Numbered from the stretch's first letter, positions 15,296 through 24,198 are shown. The stretch is 44,186 bases of DNA from Rhodococcus sp. (in: high G+C Gram-positive bacteria) (GCF_023264675.1 NZ_JAHFVG010000046.1:1-44186); one strand, 5' to 3'. Numbers and translations are program-made. Notes: generated from the letters alone by a model not told the origin.

Positions 15296-16902
15296 AGCCT
15301 GGCGCGGATTCCAGCATGGAGGTCGCGTAGCCCCGAGCGTTCGGTGCTCACTTCGAGGACTCGGATTCCGTCGGCGTTGCCGAGCAGCGCGTCGGCCAGT
15401 TCGGTGGTGCTCACGTTCCGGTGCGGGATTCGGTACGCCGCGCACAGTGCTGCGAGATCCATGCCGTGCGGCGTGCCGAACACGCGCTCGAACGCGCCTG
15501 CGTACTGCGGATCGCCCTGCTCGAGCAATTCGAAAATGCCGCCGCCGTCGTCGTTGGCGACGACGATGGTCAAATCCGTCGGCCGTGGCTCACCGGTTCC
15601 GATGAGCAGTCCCGAGGCGTCGTGCAGGAACGTCAGGTCGCCCATCATCGCGATGGTCCTTCCCGTGCCTCCCAACGCAGCGCCGACGGCAGTGGAGACG
15701 GTTCCGTCGATACCAGCGACGCCTCGGTTGGAGAGCACCCGCACCCCCGGCGTCGGGTAGCTGACGAGGGCCGCGTCGCGGACGGGGTTCGACGCACCGA
15801 GGAGCAGCTGATCGCCGTCGCGCAGCGAGGACATCACCGTGGCGGCCACGTGCAGGCCCGTCGGTTTGGGGTGTGCGGCGAGTTGGTCGCGGACGGCGCC
15901 GTCGGCCTTGGCGGACACCGCGGCGACACGCTCCAACCATTCGGCTGAGGGGTTCCCCGACGTCACTGCCCGAGTACCCGTCGCGAGCACGTTGCCGGAG
16001 ACGTCGGGCCACCGAGGCCCAGTGGTCAGCGCAATGACGTCGACCGCGGGATCGGAGAGCAACGACGACACCTGTCGGTGCAGTGTCGGGCGGCCGGTGA
16101 TGATCGCCTGCCGCGGCTTCAGCTGGGCCAGCGCCATCGGATGTACCGGCACACCGTGCAGCGGCGCCGTCGGCTCGGCCACCGTCGGCAGCCCGGCAAG
16201 CTCCGGTCGCAGCGCGGCGCCGTGGCCGGAGACGACGATCGTGTCCACGGTCAGATCGACTTCGACGGGCACGTCGAGCGTGGCCTGCTGCGTCGTCGTC
16301 CACGCCGCGTCGTTCGGTCGTCCAGCCGGCGCTGGACTCCGGTCTGCGAGGTCGGGGACCAGCGGCTCGCGCAGCGGGATGTCGAAGTGCACGGGCCCTG
16401 CATTGCCCGAGCGGGTACCGCGGGCCGCGGCGAGCACGCGGCAGACCGCACTGCGCCACTGACTGTTCTGGCCGTCACCGTTCTCGGCGAGGCCGAGGCT
16501 GATGGTGGCGCGAACCTGGCTTCCGAACAGACCCAGCTGCTCGACGGTCTGGTTCGCTCCCGTCCCGAGCATCTCGTACGGCCGATTGGCGCTCAGCACC
16601 ACCAGCGGCATCCGCGCGTAGTTCGCCTCGAGAACGGCAGGCCCGAGGTTCGCGACAGCCGTTCCCGACGTCATGATCACGGGAACGGGCCGTCCACTTC
16701 CGAGGATCAATCCGATGGCCAGGAAGCCTGCTGTCCGCTCGTCGATGCGCATGTGAAGCCGAACTCGACCGGCGGCGTCGGCGTCCTGCAGCGCGAACGC
16801 CAGCGGCGCGTTCCGCGACCCGGGGCAGAGCACTACGTCGCGAACACCACCGCGAACCAACTCGTCGACGACGGCTGCGGCCTGAGCGCTGGACGGATTC
16901 AC
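15292..16902 (-). CDS. menD: SEPHCHC synthase MenD
   Basis: MenD is a thiamine-diphosphate enzyme joining 2-oxoglutarate and isochorismate, the first committed step of menaquinone synthesis. The 536-residue protein has the N-terminal VVLCPGSRNAPLAFAL, the RIDERTAGFLAIGL segment with the Glu that activates the cofactor, and NRPYEMLGTGANQTVEQ. The C-terminal cofactor motif starts at MMGDLTFLHD and ends VVANDDGGGIFELLEQG. All main motifs are intact. It is divergent from the flavin reductase gene, with 61 bp between them for promoters. Confidence 0.96.
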   Translation of the reverse strand: MNPSSAQAAAVVDELVRGGVRDVVLCPGSRNAPLAFALQDADAAGRVRLHMRIDERTAGFLAIGLILGSGRPVPVIMTSGTAVANLGPAVLEANYARMPLVVLSANRPYEMLGTGANQTVEQLGLFGSQVRATISLGLAENGDGQNSQWRSAVCRVLAAARGTRSGNAGPVHFDIPLREPLVPDLADRSPAPAGRPNDAAWTTTQQATLDVPVEVDLTVDTIVVSGHGAALRPELAGLPTVAEPTAPLHGVPVHPMALAQLKPRQAIITGRPTLHRQVSSLLSDPAVDVIALTTGPRWPDVSGNVLATGTRAVTSGNPSAEWLERVAAVSAKADGAVRDQLAAHPKPTGLHVAATVMSSLRDGDQLLLGASNPVRDAALVSYPTPGVRVLSNRGVAGIDGTVSTAVGAALGGTGRTIAMMGDLTFLHDASGLLIGTGEPRPTDLTIVVANDDGGGIFELLEQGDPQYAGAFERVFGTPHGMDLAALCAAYRIPHRNVSTTELADALLGNADGIRVLEVSTERSGLRDLHAGIRARL

Positions 16903-16963
16903 TTCTTCAGATTGTCAGAACCGTGCCACGAGGCGGTATCCGGCCTGCTCTTACGATGACTGT

Positions 16964-17557
16964 GTGCGTACTGTCTTCGATCCGTCCGAGATGCCGCCCG
17001 GCGGCTTCTATCCCCTGCTCACAGCATCGGTGGTGCCGCGACCCATCGCCTGGGTGTCGACGGTCTCCGCCGACGGTGTGGCCAATCTCGCGCCGTACAG
17101 CTTCTTTTCGGTGTCCTCGGTCAACCCGCCTGTCGTGCAATTCACCTCGGTGGGTCGCAAGGACAGTCTGAAGAACATCGAGGCGACCGGCGAGTTCGTC
17201 GTCAATCTCGCGACCGAGTCGCTGATGGACAAGGTCAATCAGTCCTCGGCGCTCTACGACCACGGCGTCAGCGAACTGGAAGAGCTCGGAATCGCGAGTG
17301 AACCCTCGGAGAAGGTCGCCGCGCCCCGGATCACCGACTCTCCGATCGCGATCGAAGCCACGCTGCATCGGATCGTCGAGGTGGGAGATTCGTTCGTCGT
17401 GATGGGCCTCGTCGTCGCTCTCGCCGTCCGCCAGGAAGCTCTCGCCGAGGACGGGCTCCCCTCGTTCGAGGCGATTGCGCCGCTGAGCCGTCTCGGCCGC
17501 ACCGAATGGGGTCTGCCGCCGCAGGTGCGCGTCATCGATCGGCCGAAGCGTCCCTGA
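16964..17557 (+). CDS. Flavin reductase family protein (FMN-binding split barrel)
   Basis: The 197-residue protein starts with GTG and shows the flavoprotein split-barrel pattern PRPIAWVSTVSADGVANLAPYSFFSVSS, then PPVVQFTSVGRKDSLKNIEATGEFVVNLA. Relatives bind FMN and reduce flavins with NAD(P)H, often to serve a monooxygenase, but no monooxygenase partner is nearby. Substrate and role remain open. It is followed 36 bp later by the DUF2252 gene on the same strand. Confidence 0.82.
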   Translation: MRTVFDPSEMPPGGFYPLLTASVVPRPIAWVSTVSADGVANLAPYSFFSVSSVNPPVVQFTSVGRKDSLKNIEATGEFVVNLATESLMDKVNQSSALYDHGVSELEELGIASEPSEKVAAPRITDSPIAIEATLHRIVEVGDSFVVMGLVVALAVRQEALAEDGLPSFEAIAPLSRLGRTEWGLPPQVRVIDRPKRP

Positions 17558-17593
17558 CGACTCTGCCGGGGACGCAGGTCATACAGTTCACCT

Positions 17594-19012
17594 ATGCCCG
17601 ATGCTCGCAAAGGCCATGCCGTAGTACCCGAGTTCGGTGACGTGGACAGCAAGTCCTACGCCACGCTGCGAGCCCGACCGACCCCGCGCGCCGAGCGATA
17701 CCTACTGGGCAAGAGCCTGCGCGAGAAGGTCTCGCTGAAGTCCATGGGCGACTGGGCACCGCCGTCGGACCGCCCCGATCCGATTCGTCAGATCGAGTTC
17801 TCGCACGACGGCCGGATCGACTGGCTGATCCCGGTCAGGGTCGAGCGAATGGCCGAGTCGCCCTACGGATTCCTACGCGGTACGGCGATCGTGATGGCGC
17901 GCGACGTCGCGCTTCTGCCGTCGACCGGCATCACCCCGGTGATCAGCGGCGATTCGCACCTCGGCAATTTCGGCTTCTACGCCTCTCCTGAACGCGATCT
18001 GGTGATCGACCTCAACGATTTCGACGAGGCTCACCCCGGCGCCTGGGAGTGGGATCTACGACGCCTCGCCGCGAGCATCTGGGTGGCAGGCCGCCAGAAC
18101 GGACGCAGCGAGTCGCAGTGCGAGGAAGCCGTCGCCGCCTGTGTGCGGGCCTACCGGATCGAGGTGTCACGGTTGGCGGACGAACCGTTGATGTCGCGGT
18201 CGTTCCAGCGCTTGACGGCGGAGAAGTTGCAGGCGGACGCCACCGAAGGATCGTTGCGCAAGGAGATCAAGCGTGCGACGAAGAAAGCCAGGAGGCGAAC
18301 GAGCGACCGCGTGCTGCCCAGGTTCACCGAGGAACACGAAGGAAAACGCAGGCTCGTCGAAGAACCGCCGATCACTACCAGGATCGGCGCACGCGACGAG
18401 GAACTCCTCGCCGAAGGACTCGACGAATACCTGACCACGCTGTCCCCGCACTGGCGTCGGGTACTCGGGGGGTACACGTTGATCGACGTGGCGCACCGGG
18501 TGGTCGGAGTCGGCAGCGTCGGGCTGCGTGCCTACGTCGCGTTGTTGGAGGGCAGCAGCCCGGACGATGTGGTGTTCCTGCAGCTCAAGCAGGCACGACG
18601 GTCGGTGTTGGCGCCGTACGTCCACGGCGAATCAGCGTGGCACGCGCATCAGGGGCAACGCGTCGTGGAGTACCAGCAGGATCTGCAGACCGTCAGCGAT
18701 CCGCTGCTCGGTTGGACGACGATCGACGGACGCCAGTACTACGTGCGTCAGTTCCGGAACATGAAGGGGACCATCGATCTCGGCTCGATCGATGCGCCTG
18801 CTCTGGTGGACTACGCGGGGGTGGTGGGCCGTCTGCTGGCCAAGGGGCATGCGCGGACCAGCGGGGCGTCGATGATCTCGGGCTACGTCGGGGAATCCGA
18901 CGAGTTGGACACTGCGCTGTGCCGGTTCGCGCGGCTGTACGCCGATCAGACGGAGGCCGATCATGCGCTGTTGGTGGAGGCTGTGAAGAAGGGCCGCTTC
19001 GCGACCATGTGA
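17594..19012 (+). CDS. DUF2252 family protein
   Basis: This 472-residue cytoplasmic protein has the DUF2252 hallmarks: ERYLLGKSLREKVSLKSMGDWAPP near the start, the phosphotransferase-like GDSHLGNFGFYASPERDLVIDLNDFDEAHPGAWEWDLRRL around residues 115-160, and LLGWTTIDGRQYYVRQFRNMKG further on. The GDSH...N and DLNDFDE motifs recall aminoglycoside/choline kinase-like active sites, so ATP-dependent phosphotransfer is plausible but unproven. The TGA stop lies inside the conserved hairpin at 19006-19051. Confidence 0.82.
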   Translation: MPDARKGHAVVPEFGDVDSKSYATLRARPTPRAERYLLGKSLREKVSLKSMGDWAPPSDRPDPIRQIEFSHDGRIDWLIPVRVERMAESPYGFLRGTAIVMARDVALLPSTGITPVISGDSHLGNFGFYASPERDLVIDLNDFDEAHPGAWEWDLRRLAASIWVAGRQNGRSESQCEEAVAACVRAYRIEVSRLADEPLMSRSFQRLTAEKLQADATEGSLRKEIKRATKKARRRTSDRVLPRFTEEHEGKRRLVEEPPITTRIGARDEELLAEGLDEYLTTLSPHWRRVLGGYTLIDVAHRVVGVGSVGLRAYVALLEGSSPDDVVFLQLKQARRSVLAPYVHGESAWHAHQGQRVVEYQQDLQTVSDPLLGWTTIDGRQYYVRQFRNMKGTIDLGSIDAPALVDYAGVVGRLLAKGHARTSGASMISGYVGESDELDTALCRFARLYADQTEADHALLVEAVKKGRFATM

Positions 19013-19051
19013 GTGCGAATACACAACCCTCTATGTATTCGCACTCACATG
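19006..19051. terminator. Bidirectional hairpin between DUF2252 and DUF6918-type genes (repeat copy 2)
   Basis: The same perfect 18-bp stem as at 3376-3421 (arms 19006-19023 and 19034-19051) with a different 10-nt loop, CAACCCTCTA. The stop codon of the plus-strand gene falls within the left arm. A second short hairpin GCGAC-GAA-GTCGC adjoins at 19051-19063. Position between convergent genes supports a terminator role in both directions. Confidence 0.75.
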
Positions 19052-19063
19052 CGACGAAGTCGC

Positions 19064-19519
19064 TCAGCCGGCGTACTTGGTGACGAGCGCACCCAGACGC
19101 GGCAGCGCCTCGGCGACGTTCTTCTGAGCCGATCCACGCAGGCTGCCGTAGAACTTCTTGACGACGCTCTTGTCCGTGTCCTCGATGCGCGAGTCCGTGA
19201 CGGAGAGCAGAGCGTTGGACGCCTGATCCGAGTTCGCAACGAGGTACTCGGAGAACGTTCCGCTCGGCGCGGCGTTGTAGGACTGCCAGAACGGATCGAG
19301 CTGATCCACGAACTCCGGCCACAACTGCTCGACGGCCTTCTCGATGTACGACGGTCCGACCTTCTTGACCGCGCCGTATCCGGCCTTGACGGCCAGGCCG
19401 CTGGCGCCCTTCTTGTCCGAGACCTCGGCGTCGATCAGTGCGAGGACGTCGGGCAGCAGAACATCGCGCTTCGACTCGTCGAGCAGCGATTCCTTGAGTG
19501 CAGCAACCACGTCTTTCAT
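19064..19519 (-). CDS. Conserved actinobacterial protein (DUF6918-like)
   Basis: A 151-residue soluble protein with no signal peptide or membrane segment, mostly alpha-helical by composition and rich in Lys, Ala, Val and Asp. It begins MKDVVAALKESLLDESKRDVLLPD. I recognise it only as a conserved actinobacterial family of unknown function. The strong GGGAGG site lies one base before the ATG at 19517-19519, which is too close for normal initiation. A GTG three codons in (19508-19510) is better spaced and may be the real start. Confidence 0.7.
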   Translation of the reverse strand: MKDVVAALKESLLDESKRDVLLPDVLALIDAEVSDKKGASGLAVKAGYGAVKKVGPSYIEKAVEQLWPEFVDQLDPFWQSYNAAPSGTFSEYLVANSDQASNALLSVTDSRIEDTDKSVVKKFYGSLRGSAQKNVAEALPRLGALVTKYAG

Positions 19520-19545
19520 TCCTCCCAGAGTTCCATCTATGGCAT

Positions 19546-19587
19546 GTGACCGGGGAACAGTACCCCAAACGGGGGTTTTCCGGTCAC
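19546..19587 (-). terminator. Long stem-loop at the end of menC
   Basis: Perfect 8-bp arms GTGACCGG (19546-19553) and CCGGTCAC (19580-19587) continue inward with G-U and A-T pairs. An inner hairpin ACCCC/GGGGT lies at 19562-19566 and 19572-19576. The structure covers the menC stop codon and probably ends the thioesterase-menC transcript before the next minus-strand gene. Confidence 0.55.
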
Positions 19588-20564
19588 TTCGCCGGTTTCA
19601 CCAGAGGGTGGCACCGACGCACCCGATCGTGCCACCATTCGACACGATCGGCCGGGGCAGCGAGCGCGGCCAGCCGTGCCGGATCCGGTTCGACGGCACC
19701 TCCCGCGAGAGTGCCGTCCACCATCTCCTGACTCGGACAGACGTCGGAGACGAACAGGCTTCCGGTTCCGAGTCCGCAGGCGAACTCGAGTTTCGGAATC
19801 GCGGCGGCGGCAGCAAGACCCGACGCAATTCCGACCGCGGAGTCCAGTGCGCTCGACACGACGACGGGGACGCCGTACTCCCCCAGCTCACCGGCCAGCT
19901 CCAACAGGGCCCGCATCCCGCCGAGCGGCGCGACCTTGAGGACGGCGACGTCGGCTCCCCCGGCTCGGACGACCCGTAGCGGGTCCTCCGCGCGCCGAAT
20001 GCTCTCGTCCGCGGCGATACGCACTCCCGGAAGTCTCGTGCGTACCTCGACGAGCTCCGGCACGCTCGCGCACGGCTGCTCGGCGTACTCGAGCGGACCG
20101 TCCTCGATCAATGCGGTGAGGGCAGCCACTGCCTGTTCGACGGTCCAGCCGCCGTTCGCGTCGACGCGCACCCGCGGAACCAGCGCGCGGACCGCGCGGA
20201 CACGGGCGATGTCGTCGGCGAGTGTCTGGCCTTTCTCGGCGACCTTCACCTTCGCGGTGTCGACGCCGGGGTAGCGGGCCAGGATCGCGGGAACCTCGTC
20301 GGCCGTGACGGCGGGAACCGTCGCGTTCACTCGCACCCGTTCGCGATACGGCGCAGGCGGCCCGTCCCAGGCTGCTTCGATGCCCGCCCGCAGCCATGCC
20401 GACGACTCCTGGTCGTCGTATTCGGTGAACGGCGAGAACTCGCCCCACCCTGCCGGGCCGCGGAAGAGCATCACCTCGCGGGTGGTGATGCCCCGAAACT
20501 TGGTTCGCATCGGCAGGGAGAGAACGTGGGAGTTGCCCAGCAGCTCGTCCAGCGGCGGGGTCAT
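19584..20564 (-). CDS. menC: o-Succinylbenzoate synthase MenC
   Basis: MenC is an enolase-superfamily dehydratase making o-succinylbenzoate from SHCHC. The 326 residues show the catalytic lysine segment AKVKVAEKG. The three metal ligands lie in RVDANGGW, EYAEQP and IAADES, and the second lysine is in VLKVAPLGGM. All active-site motifs are present. The ATG at 20562-20564 overlaps the stop of the upstream thioesterase gene as ATGA, so the two are cotranslated. Position corresponds to Rv0553. Confidence 0.95.
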   Translation of the reverse strand: MTPPLDELLGNSHVLSLPMRTKFRGITTREVMLFRGPAGWGEFSPFTEYDDQESSAWLRAGIEAAWDGPPAPYRERVRVNATVPAVTADEVPAILARYPGVDTAKVKVAEKGQTLADDIARVRAVRALVPRVRVDANGGWTVEQAVAALTALIEDGPLEYAEQPCASVPELVEVRTRLPGVRIAADESIRRAEDPLRVVRAGGADVAVLKVAPLGGMRALLELAGELGEYGVPVVVSSALDSAVGIASGLAAAAAIPKLEFACGLGTGSLFVSDVCPSQEMVDGTLAGGAVEPDPARLAALAAPADRVEWWHDRVRRCHPLVKPAK

Positions 20565-21190
20565 GGCTGCCCCTTCAACAGTTGGACCATGAGCGCGTCG
20601 CAGTCGGCGAGCACGTTCCCCTCCAGATCGCGAAGAACCGCACTGATGAAGGTCTTGCGGCCCTCGACCCGGTCGACGCTCCCCTCGATCACGAGCTCGG
20701 TGTTCAGCGGGGTGACCTTCCGATAGTTGATGTGCAGGTATGCCGTCCGGCTGATCGGGCGACCGTAGGCGTGCTGAATCATCCCGAACATGTCGTCGAA
20801 CAGCAGGGGCAACGTCCCGCCGTGGGCCGCACCGTTTCCGCCGAGGTGAAACCGCCGGAACATACCTCGGCTACGGACACCGTCGGCGTCGAACTTCTCG
20901 ACGGTCCACGGCAGCATCAGCAACGATCCGCGGCCCGGCAGGGTGATGACACGGCCGGCGGGCGACTGTCCCTCCGGCACGACGTATGCCGCCAACTCGA
21001 CGTTGAGCGCCTCTACTCGCTCGGCCAGATCGACGGTGGCCTCCGGTGTGGGGGCGGTGCTGACCGCGAGGTCCTGCAAGGTTCGGAGCGCTTCGATCAG
21101 CCGCGCATATTCCGGTCCGACGTCGGCCGGGGTGTACTTGGGCCACCCTCCGTGACGTTCGTACTCGTCCTGGCCTGCGTTTTCACTCAT
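20561..21190 (-). CDS. PaaI-family hotdog thioesterase coupled to menC (candidate DHNA-CoA thioesterase)
   Basis: From the ATG at 21188-21190 the protein has 209 residues. After about 100 residues of N-terminal extension it shows the hotdog thioesterase pattern NGAAHGGTLPLLFDDMFG, with HGG at 123-125 and acidic residues at 132-133. RTAYLHINYRKVTPLNTEL and DRVEGRKTFISAVLRD follow. Such enzymes hydrolyse acyl-CoA or aryl-CoA. Translational coupling to menC and divergence from menB, which makes DHNA-CoA, make this a reasonable candidate for the DHNA-CoA hydrolysis step. That assignment is inference. Confidence 0.8.
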   Translation of the reverse strand: MSENAGQDEYERHGGWPKYTPADVGPEYARLIEALRTLQDLAVSTAPTPEATVDLAERVEALNVELAAYVVPEGQSPAGRVITLPGRGSLLMLPWTVEKFDADGVRSRGMFRRFHLGGNGAAHGGTLPLLFDDMFGMIQHAYGRPISRTAYLHINYRKVTPLNTELVIEGSVDRVEGRKTFISAVLRDLEGNVLADCDALMVQLLKGQP

Positions 21191-21254
21191 CTCAGCACCG
21201 TAACCTGCGGGGTCTGCTCGGGTATCGACGACCTGAGAGTCGGGGCGATCTATC

Positions 21255-22157
21255 GTGTCCAAGGTGACCTTCACTCCTTCGCTCTGGCAGACAGTTCCCG
21301 GTTTCGACGACCTGACCGACATCACGTATCACCGCCACATCACCGACGACACGGTGCGCATCGCATTCGACCGGCCCGACATCAGAAATGCGTTTCGACC
21401 TCATACCGTCGACGAGCTGTATCGCACTCTCGAACATGCTCGGATCAGTTCGGATGTGGGAACGGTGCTGCTCACCGGAAACGGCCCGAGCTCGAAAGAC
21501 GGCGGTTGGGCATTCTGTTCCGGAGGAGACCAGCGAATTCGCGGTCGCAGCGGCTACCAGTACGCCGAAGGTGAAACCGCGGATACCGTCGATCGCGCAC
21601 GCGCGGGCCGGCTACACATCCTCGAGGTTCAGCGTTTGATTCGCTTCATGCCGAAGGTTGTCATCTGCCTGGTCAACGGCTGGGCCGCGGGCGGAGGACA
21701 CAGTCTGCACGTCGTGTGCGATCTGACCCTCGCGAGCCGCGAGCACGCACGCTTCAAGCAGACCGACGCCGACGTCGGCAGCTTCGACGGCGGCTACGGC
21801 AGTGCGTATCTGGCGAAGATGGTGGGACAGAAGTTCGCCCGCGAGATATTCTTCCTCGGCGATACGTATACGGCCGAGGAGATGCATCGAATGGGCGCCG
21901 TCAACCGCGTCGTCGATCACGACGAGTTGGAGAACGTGGCCATCGAGTGGGCCGCGAAGATCAACGCCAAGTCCCCACAGGCTCAACGGATGTTGAAGTA
22001 CGCCTTCAATCTCCAGGACGACGGTCTGGTCGGTCAGCAACTGTTCGCCGGTGAGGCCACTCGGCTCGCGTACATGACCGACGAAGCAGTCGAAGGCCGT
22101 GACTCCTTCCTCGAGAAGCGCGATCCCGACTGGTCCCCGTTCCCCCGATATTTCTGA
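21255..22157 (+). CDS. menB: 1,4-Dihydroxy-2-naphthoyl-CoA synthase MenB
   Basis: MenB is a crotonase-fold enzyme closing the second ring of the naphthoquinone from o-succinylbenzoyl-CoA. The 300-residue protein includes the oxyanion-hole segments WAFCSGGDQRIRG and VNGWAAGGGHSLHVVCDLTLAS. It also carries the MenB-specific KQTDADVGSFDGGYGSAYLAKMVGQK and ends SPFPRYF. A GTG start at 21255 fits the family N-terminus. It is divergent from the thioesterase-menC pair, with 64 bp between the starts. Confidence 0.96.
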   Translation: MSKVTFTPSLWQTVPGFDDLTDITYHRHITDDTVRIAFDRPDIRNAFRPHTVDELYRTLEHARISSDVGTVLLTGNGPSSKDGGWAFCSGGDQRIRGRSGYQYAEGETADTVDRARAGRLHILEVQRLIRFMPKVVICLVNGWAAGGGHSLHVVCDLTLASREHARFKQTDADVGSFDGGYGSAYLAKMVGQKFAREIFFLGDTYTAEEMHRMGAVNRVVDHDELENVAIEWAAKINAKSPQAQRMLKYAFNLQDDGLVGQQLFAGEATRLAYMTDEAVEGRDSFLEKRDPDWSPFPRYF

Positions 22158-22163
22158 AGGTTC

Positions 22164-23300
22164 ATGTCGATCTCCGGTAATCCTTCGACGCGTCGGCGAC
22201 ACGCGCCCGACAGCGCGTGGACCGCCATCGTCGACTGGTTCGTGCAGCCGCACGACTACGAGTGGATGACCGAGTTCCAGAACACTCACCCGTCGGGAAA
22301 GATCATCAGGATCATCGTCGCTCTGTCGATGATCAACATCAGCGGGATGTCCTTCACCTCGCTCTTCGCCGTCGGCGGACCGACCGGGGCCGCCTCGACC
22401 GCGCTGACGCTGACGCTGTGCACCACCAACCTGATCATCGCGGCGCTGTGGATCCTTCGACCGTTTCCCGGCCGGCTCGGCGTCGTGTCCTTCGCGATCT
22501 ATGCCGACGTCGGAGTTGCCGCGGCACTGTCGGTACTCGATTTTCAGTATTCGCTTCTCGGGTGCGTGCTCTTCGCGGTGATCGGCGCGTTCGTGACGTT
22601 CTTCGTGAGTCCGCGGTGGGTGGTGGCGCACCTGGTGTTCACCTCGGCAGTGGCGCTGACGTTCGCCCTGCTGATCTATCTCGACGGCACCATCGACACC
22701 GTCACCTTGGCCGTGCAATTGGACGTGGTGTTGCTCGGGATCATGAGCGTCCCGGTCACGTCCCACATCTTCCTCACCACGCTGTCCGACGACGCCCGCA
22801 GCTCGGTCCTCGACCCGTTGACCGGCCTCCTCAATCGCCGCGGCCTCGACGCAGCGCTGGAGGAGCTGTGGGCGAAGGGGCGCAGCGACGGGCAGTGCGC
22901 TGCCGTGATCGTGGTCGACATCGACCGTTTCAAATCCGTCAACGACGTCCACGGCCACGACGAGGGCGACGCCGTCATCTGCCGCGTCGCGGACCGTCTT
23001 ACCGGCCACGTCGAGCGGTACGGCGTCCTCGGGCGAACGGGCGGTGAGGAATACCTCGCTGCAGTGGTGACGTCCCGGCTCCACATCGACGCGCTGATTC
23101 ACGGGATCCGCCGAGCACTCCACGGCGAGAACGACCCCATTCCGGTGACGGTGAGCGTCGGAGCCGCCATCCTCTACGCCGACTCCTCGCTGTGGTTCAC
23201 CGGCGCCGACACACTCGCCACCGCCTCGCGGGTGGCCGATTCGAAGATGTACGAGGCAAAATCCGCCGGCGGAAACAGAGTGGTCACCACTCTGATTTGA
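22164..23300 (+). CDS. Membrane-bound diguanylate cyclase (GGDEF domain)
   Basis: The 378-residue protein has about six transmembrane helices (residues 47-205) followed by a GGDEF domain. That domain contains DPLTGLLNRRGLD (217-229), the metal-binding VVDIDRFKSVND and the active-site variant GGEEY at 293-297, which remains a functional form. No RxxD inhibitory site is seen upstream of GGEEY, so product inhibition is not expected. It should make cyclic di-GMP from GTP. It starts six bases after menB, probably by read-through transcription. An EAL enzyme lies 2 kb further on. Confidence 0.9.
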   Translation: MSISGNPSTRRRHAPDSAWTAIVDWFVQPHDYEWMTEFQNTHPSGKIIRIIVALSMINISGMSFTSLFAVGGPTGAASTALTLTLCTTNLIIAALWILRPFPGRLGVVSFAIYADVGVAAALSVLDFQYSLLGCVLFAVIGAFVTFFVSPRWVVAHLVFTSAVALTFALLIYLDGTIDTVTLAVQLDVVLLGIMSVPVTSHIFLTTLSDDARSSVLDPLTGLLNRRGLDAALEELWAKGRSDGQCAAVIVVDIDRFKSVNDVHGHDEGDAVICRVADRLTGHVERYGVLGRTGGEEYLAAVVTSRLHIDALIHGIRRALHGENDPIPVTVSVGAAILYADSSLWFTGADTLATASRVADSKMYEAKSAGGNRVVTTLI

Positions 23301-23329
23301 GTCGGCGAATTTCGGCAATACCTTCGGAC

Positions 23330-23767
23330 ATGGCACACGACCGACAGAGTCCATCGCCCGAACACCGACGCCCCGACGGGATCGACGACGCCACGGTCGC
23401 CGCCGTCGGCAAAGTCTCCGAGGCGCTCGAAACCATCGAACGAGCCCGCGGGCATCTGTATTCGTTCCACCAACTGATGGGCCACGCGGACCTACAACTC
23501 GGCGAGGCCGTCGACGAACTTCGCGATGCCGGACACTCCGAGCAGGCCGACATCCTGCGCAACGACATGATCGGGCGCAACGCGATCGACGGTAGATGGT
23601 CGTTTCAGATCGTCGAGGAGTTCGACGATCTGTACTGGTCCGAGTTCCGTGCCCACGAGAAACGCCTTCGCGACGACCTCCAGGACGGCCGCCGTCACCT
23701 CTTCGAAGCGGAGATGAAAGAGAGCAGGCGGACCCACGGCAAGCCGGGTCACGAGGCAATCCCCTGA
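23330..23767 (+). CDS. Conserved hypothetical protein, helical
   Basis: From the ATG at 23330 the protein has 145 residues and no membrane segment. It starts with a polar Pro/Arg-rich stretch; two predicted amphipathic helices follow (VSEALETIERARGHLYSFHQLMGHAD and LGEAVDELRDAGHSEQADILRND). The middle IDGRWSFQIVEEFDDLYW and the charged tail EKRLRDDLQDGRRHLFEAE look conserved in actinobacteria, but I cannot name a family. It follows the diguanylate cyclase by 29 bp on the same strand. Confidence 0.65.
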   Translation: MAHDRQSPSPEHRRPDGIDDATVAAVGKVSEALETIERARGHLYSFHQLMGHADLQLGEAVDELRDAGHSEQADILRNDMIGRNAIDGRWSFQIVEEFDDLYWSEFRAHEKRLRDDLQDGRRHLFEAEMKESRRTHGKPGHEAIP

Positions 23768-23811
23768 AACTGCAACGCCTGTGAGATCGACGTCTGTGAT
23801 ATGTCTGTGCT

Positions 23812-24198
23812 GTGGAGATTCTGAGCGGGCGGACGATTCTGCGTCCCGTCGACTACGACCGAACTCTCGCTTTCTATCGCGACGAACTCGGTCTCGCGAT
23901 ACACCGGGAGTACGGCGCAGGGACGGTGTTCTTCGCCGGGCAGTCTCTCGTCGAGGTCGCCGCCCACGGAGGATCGGGTGCGTCCCGCAATTTCGACGGC
24001 GCACTGTGGTTGCAGGTCCGCGACATCGAGGCGGCGGCGAAGGAACTTCGGGCACGTGGAGTGTCGATCGACCGGGAAGCCGAGATGCAGGCGTGGGGGC
24101 TGATCGAACTGTGGATCCAGGATCCGGACGGCGTACCGATCGTGCTGGTCGAGATTCCGGCCGAGCATCCATTACGACGCGACGTGCGGGGAGACTGA
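23812..24198 (+). CDS. VOC (glyoxalase/bleomycin-resistance fold) family protein
   Basis: This 128-residue single-module protein has the beta-alpha-beta-beta-beta repeat pattern RPVDYDRTLAFYRDELGLAIHREYG and LWLQVRDIEAAAKELRARGV, ending LWIQDPDGVPIVLVEIP. VOC proteins bind a divalent metal and act as dioxygenases, isomerases or antibiotic-binding proteins; the substrate is unknown here. A GTG start at 23812 is used. It resembles Rv0546c in its place near pitA and menB. It converges with the EAL gene, with five bases between. Confidence 0.85.
   Translation: MEILSGRTILRPVDYDRTLAFYRDELGLAIHREYGAGTVFFAGQSLVEVAAHGGSGASRNFDGALWLQVRDIEAAAKELRARGVSIDREAEMQAWGLIELWIQDPDGVPIVLVEIPAEHPLRRDVRGD

Noticed and set aside
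21612..23759. Long minus-strand frame opposite menB, the diguanylate cyclase and the next gene
   Set aside because: It spans three genes with recognised motifs on the other strand and has low-complexity shadow composition.
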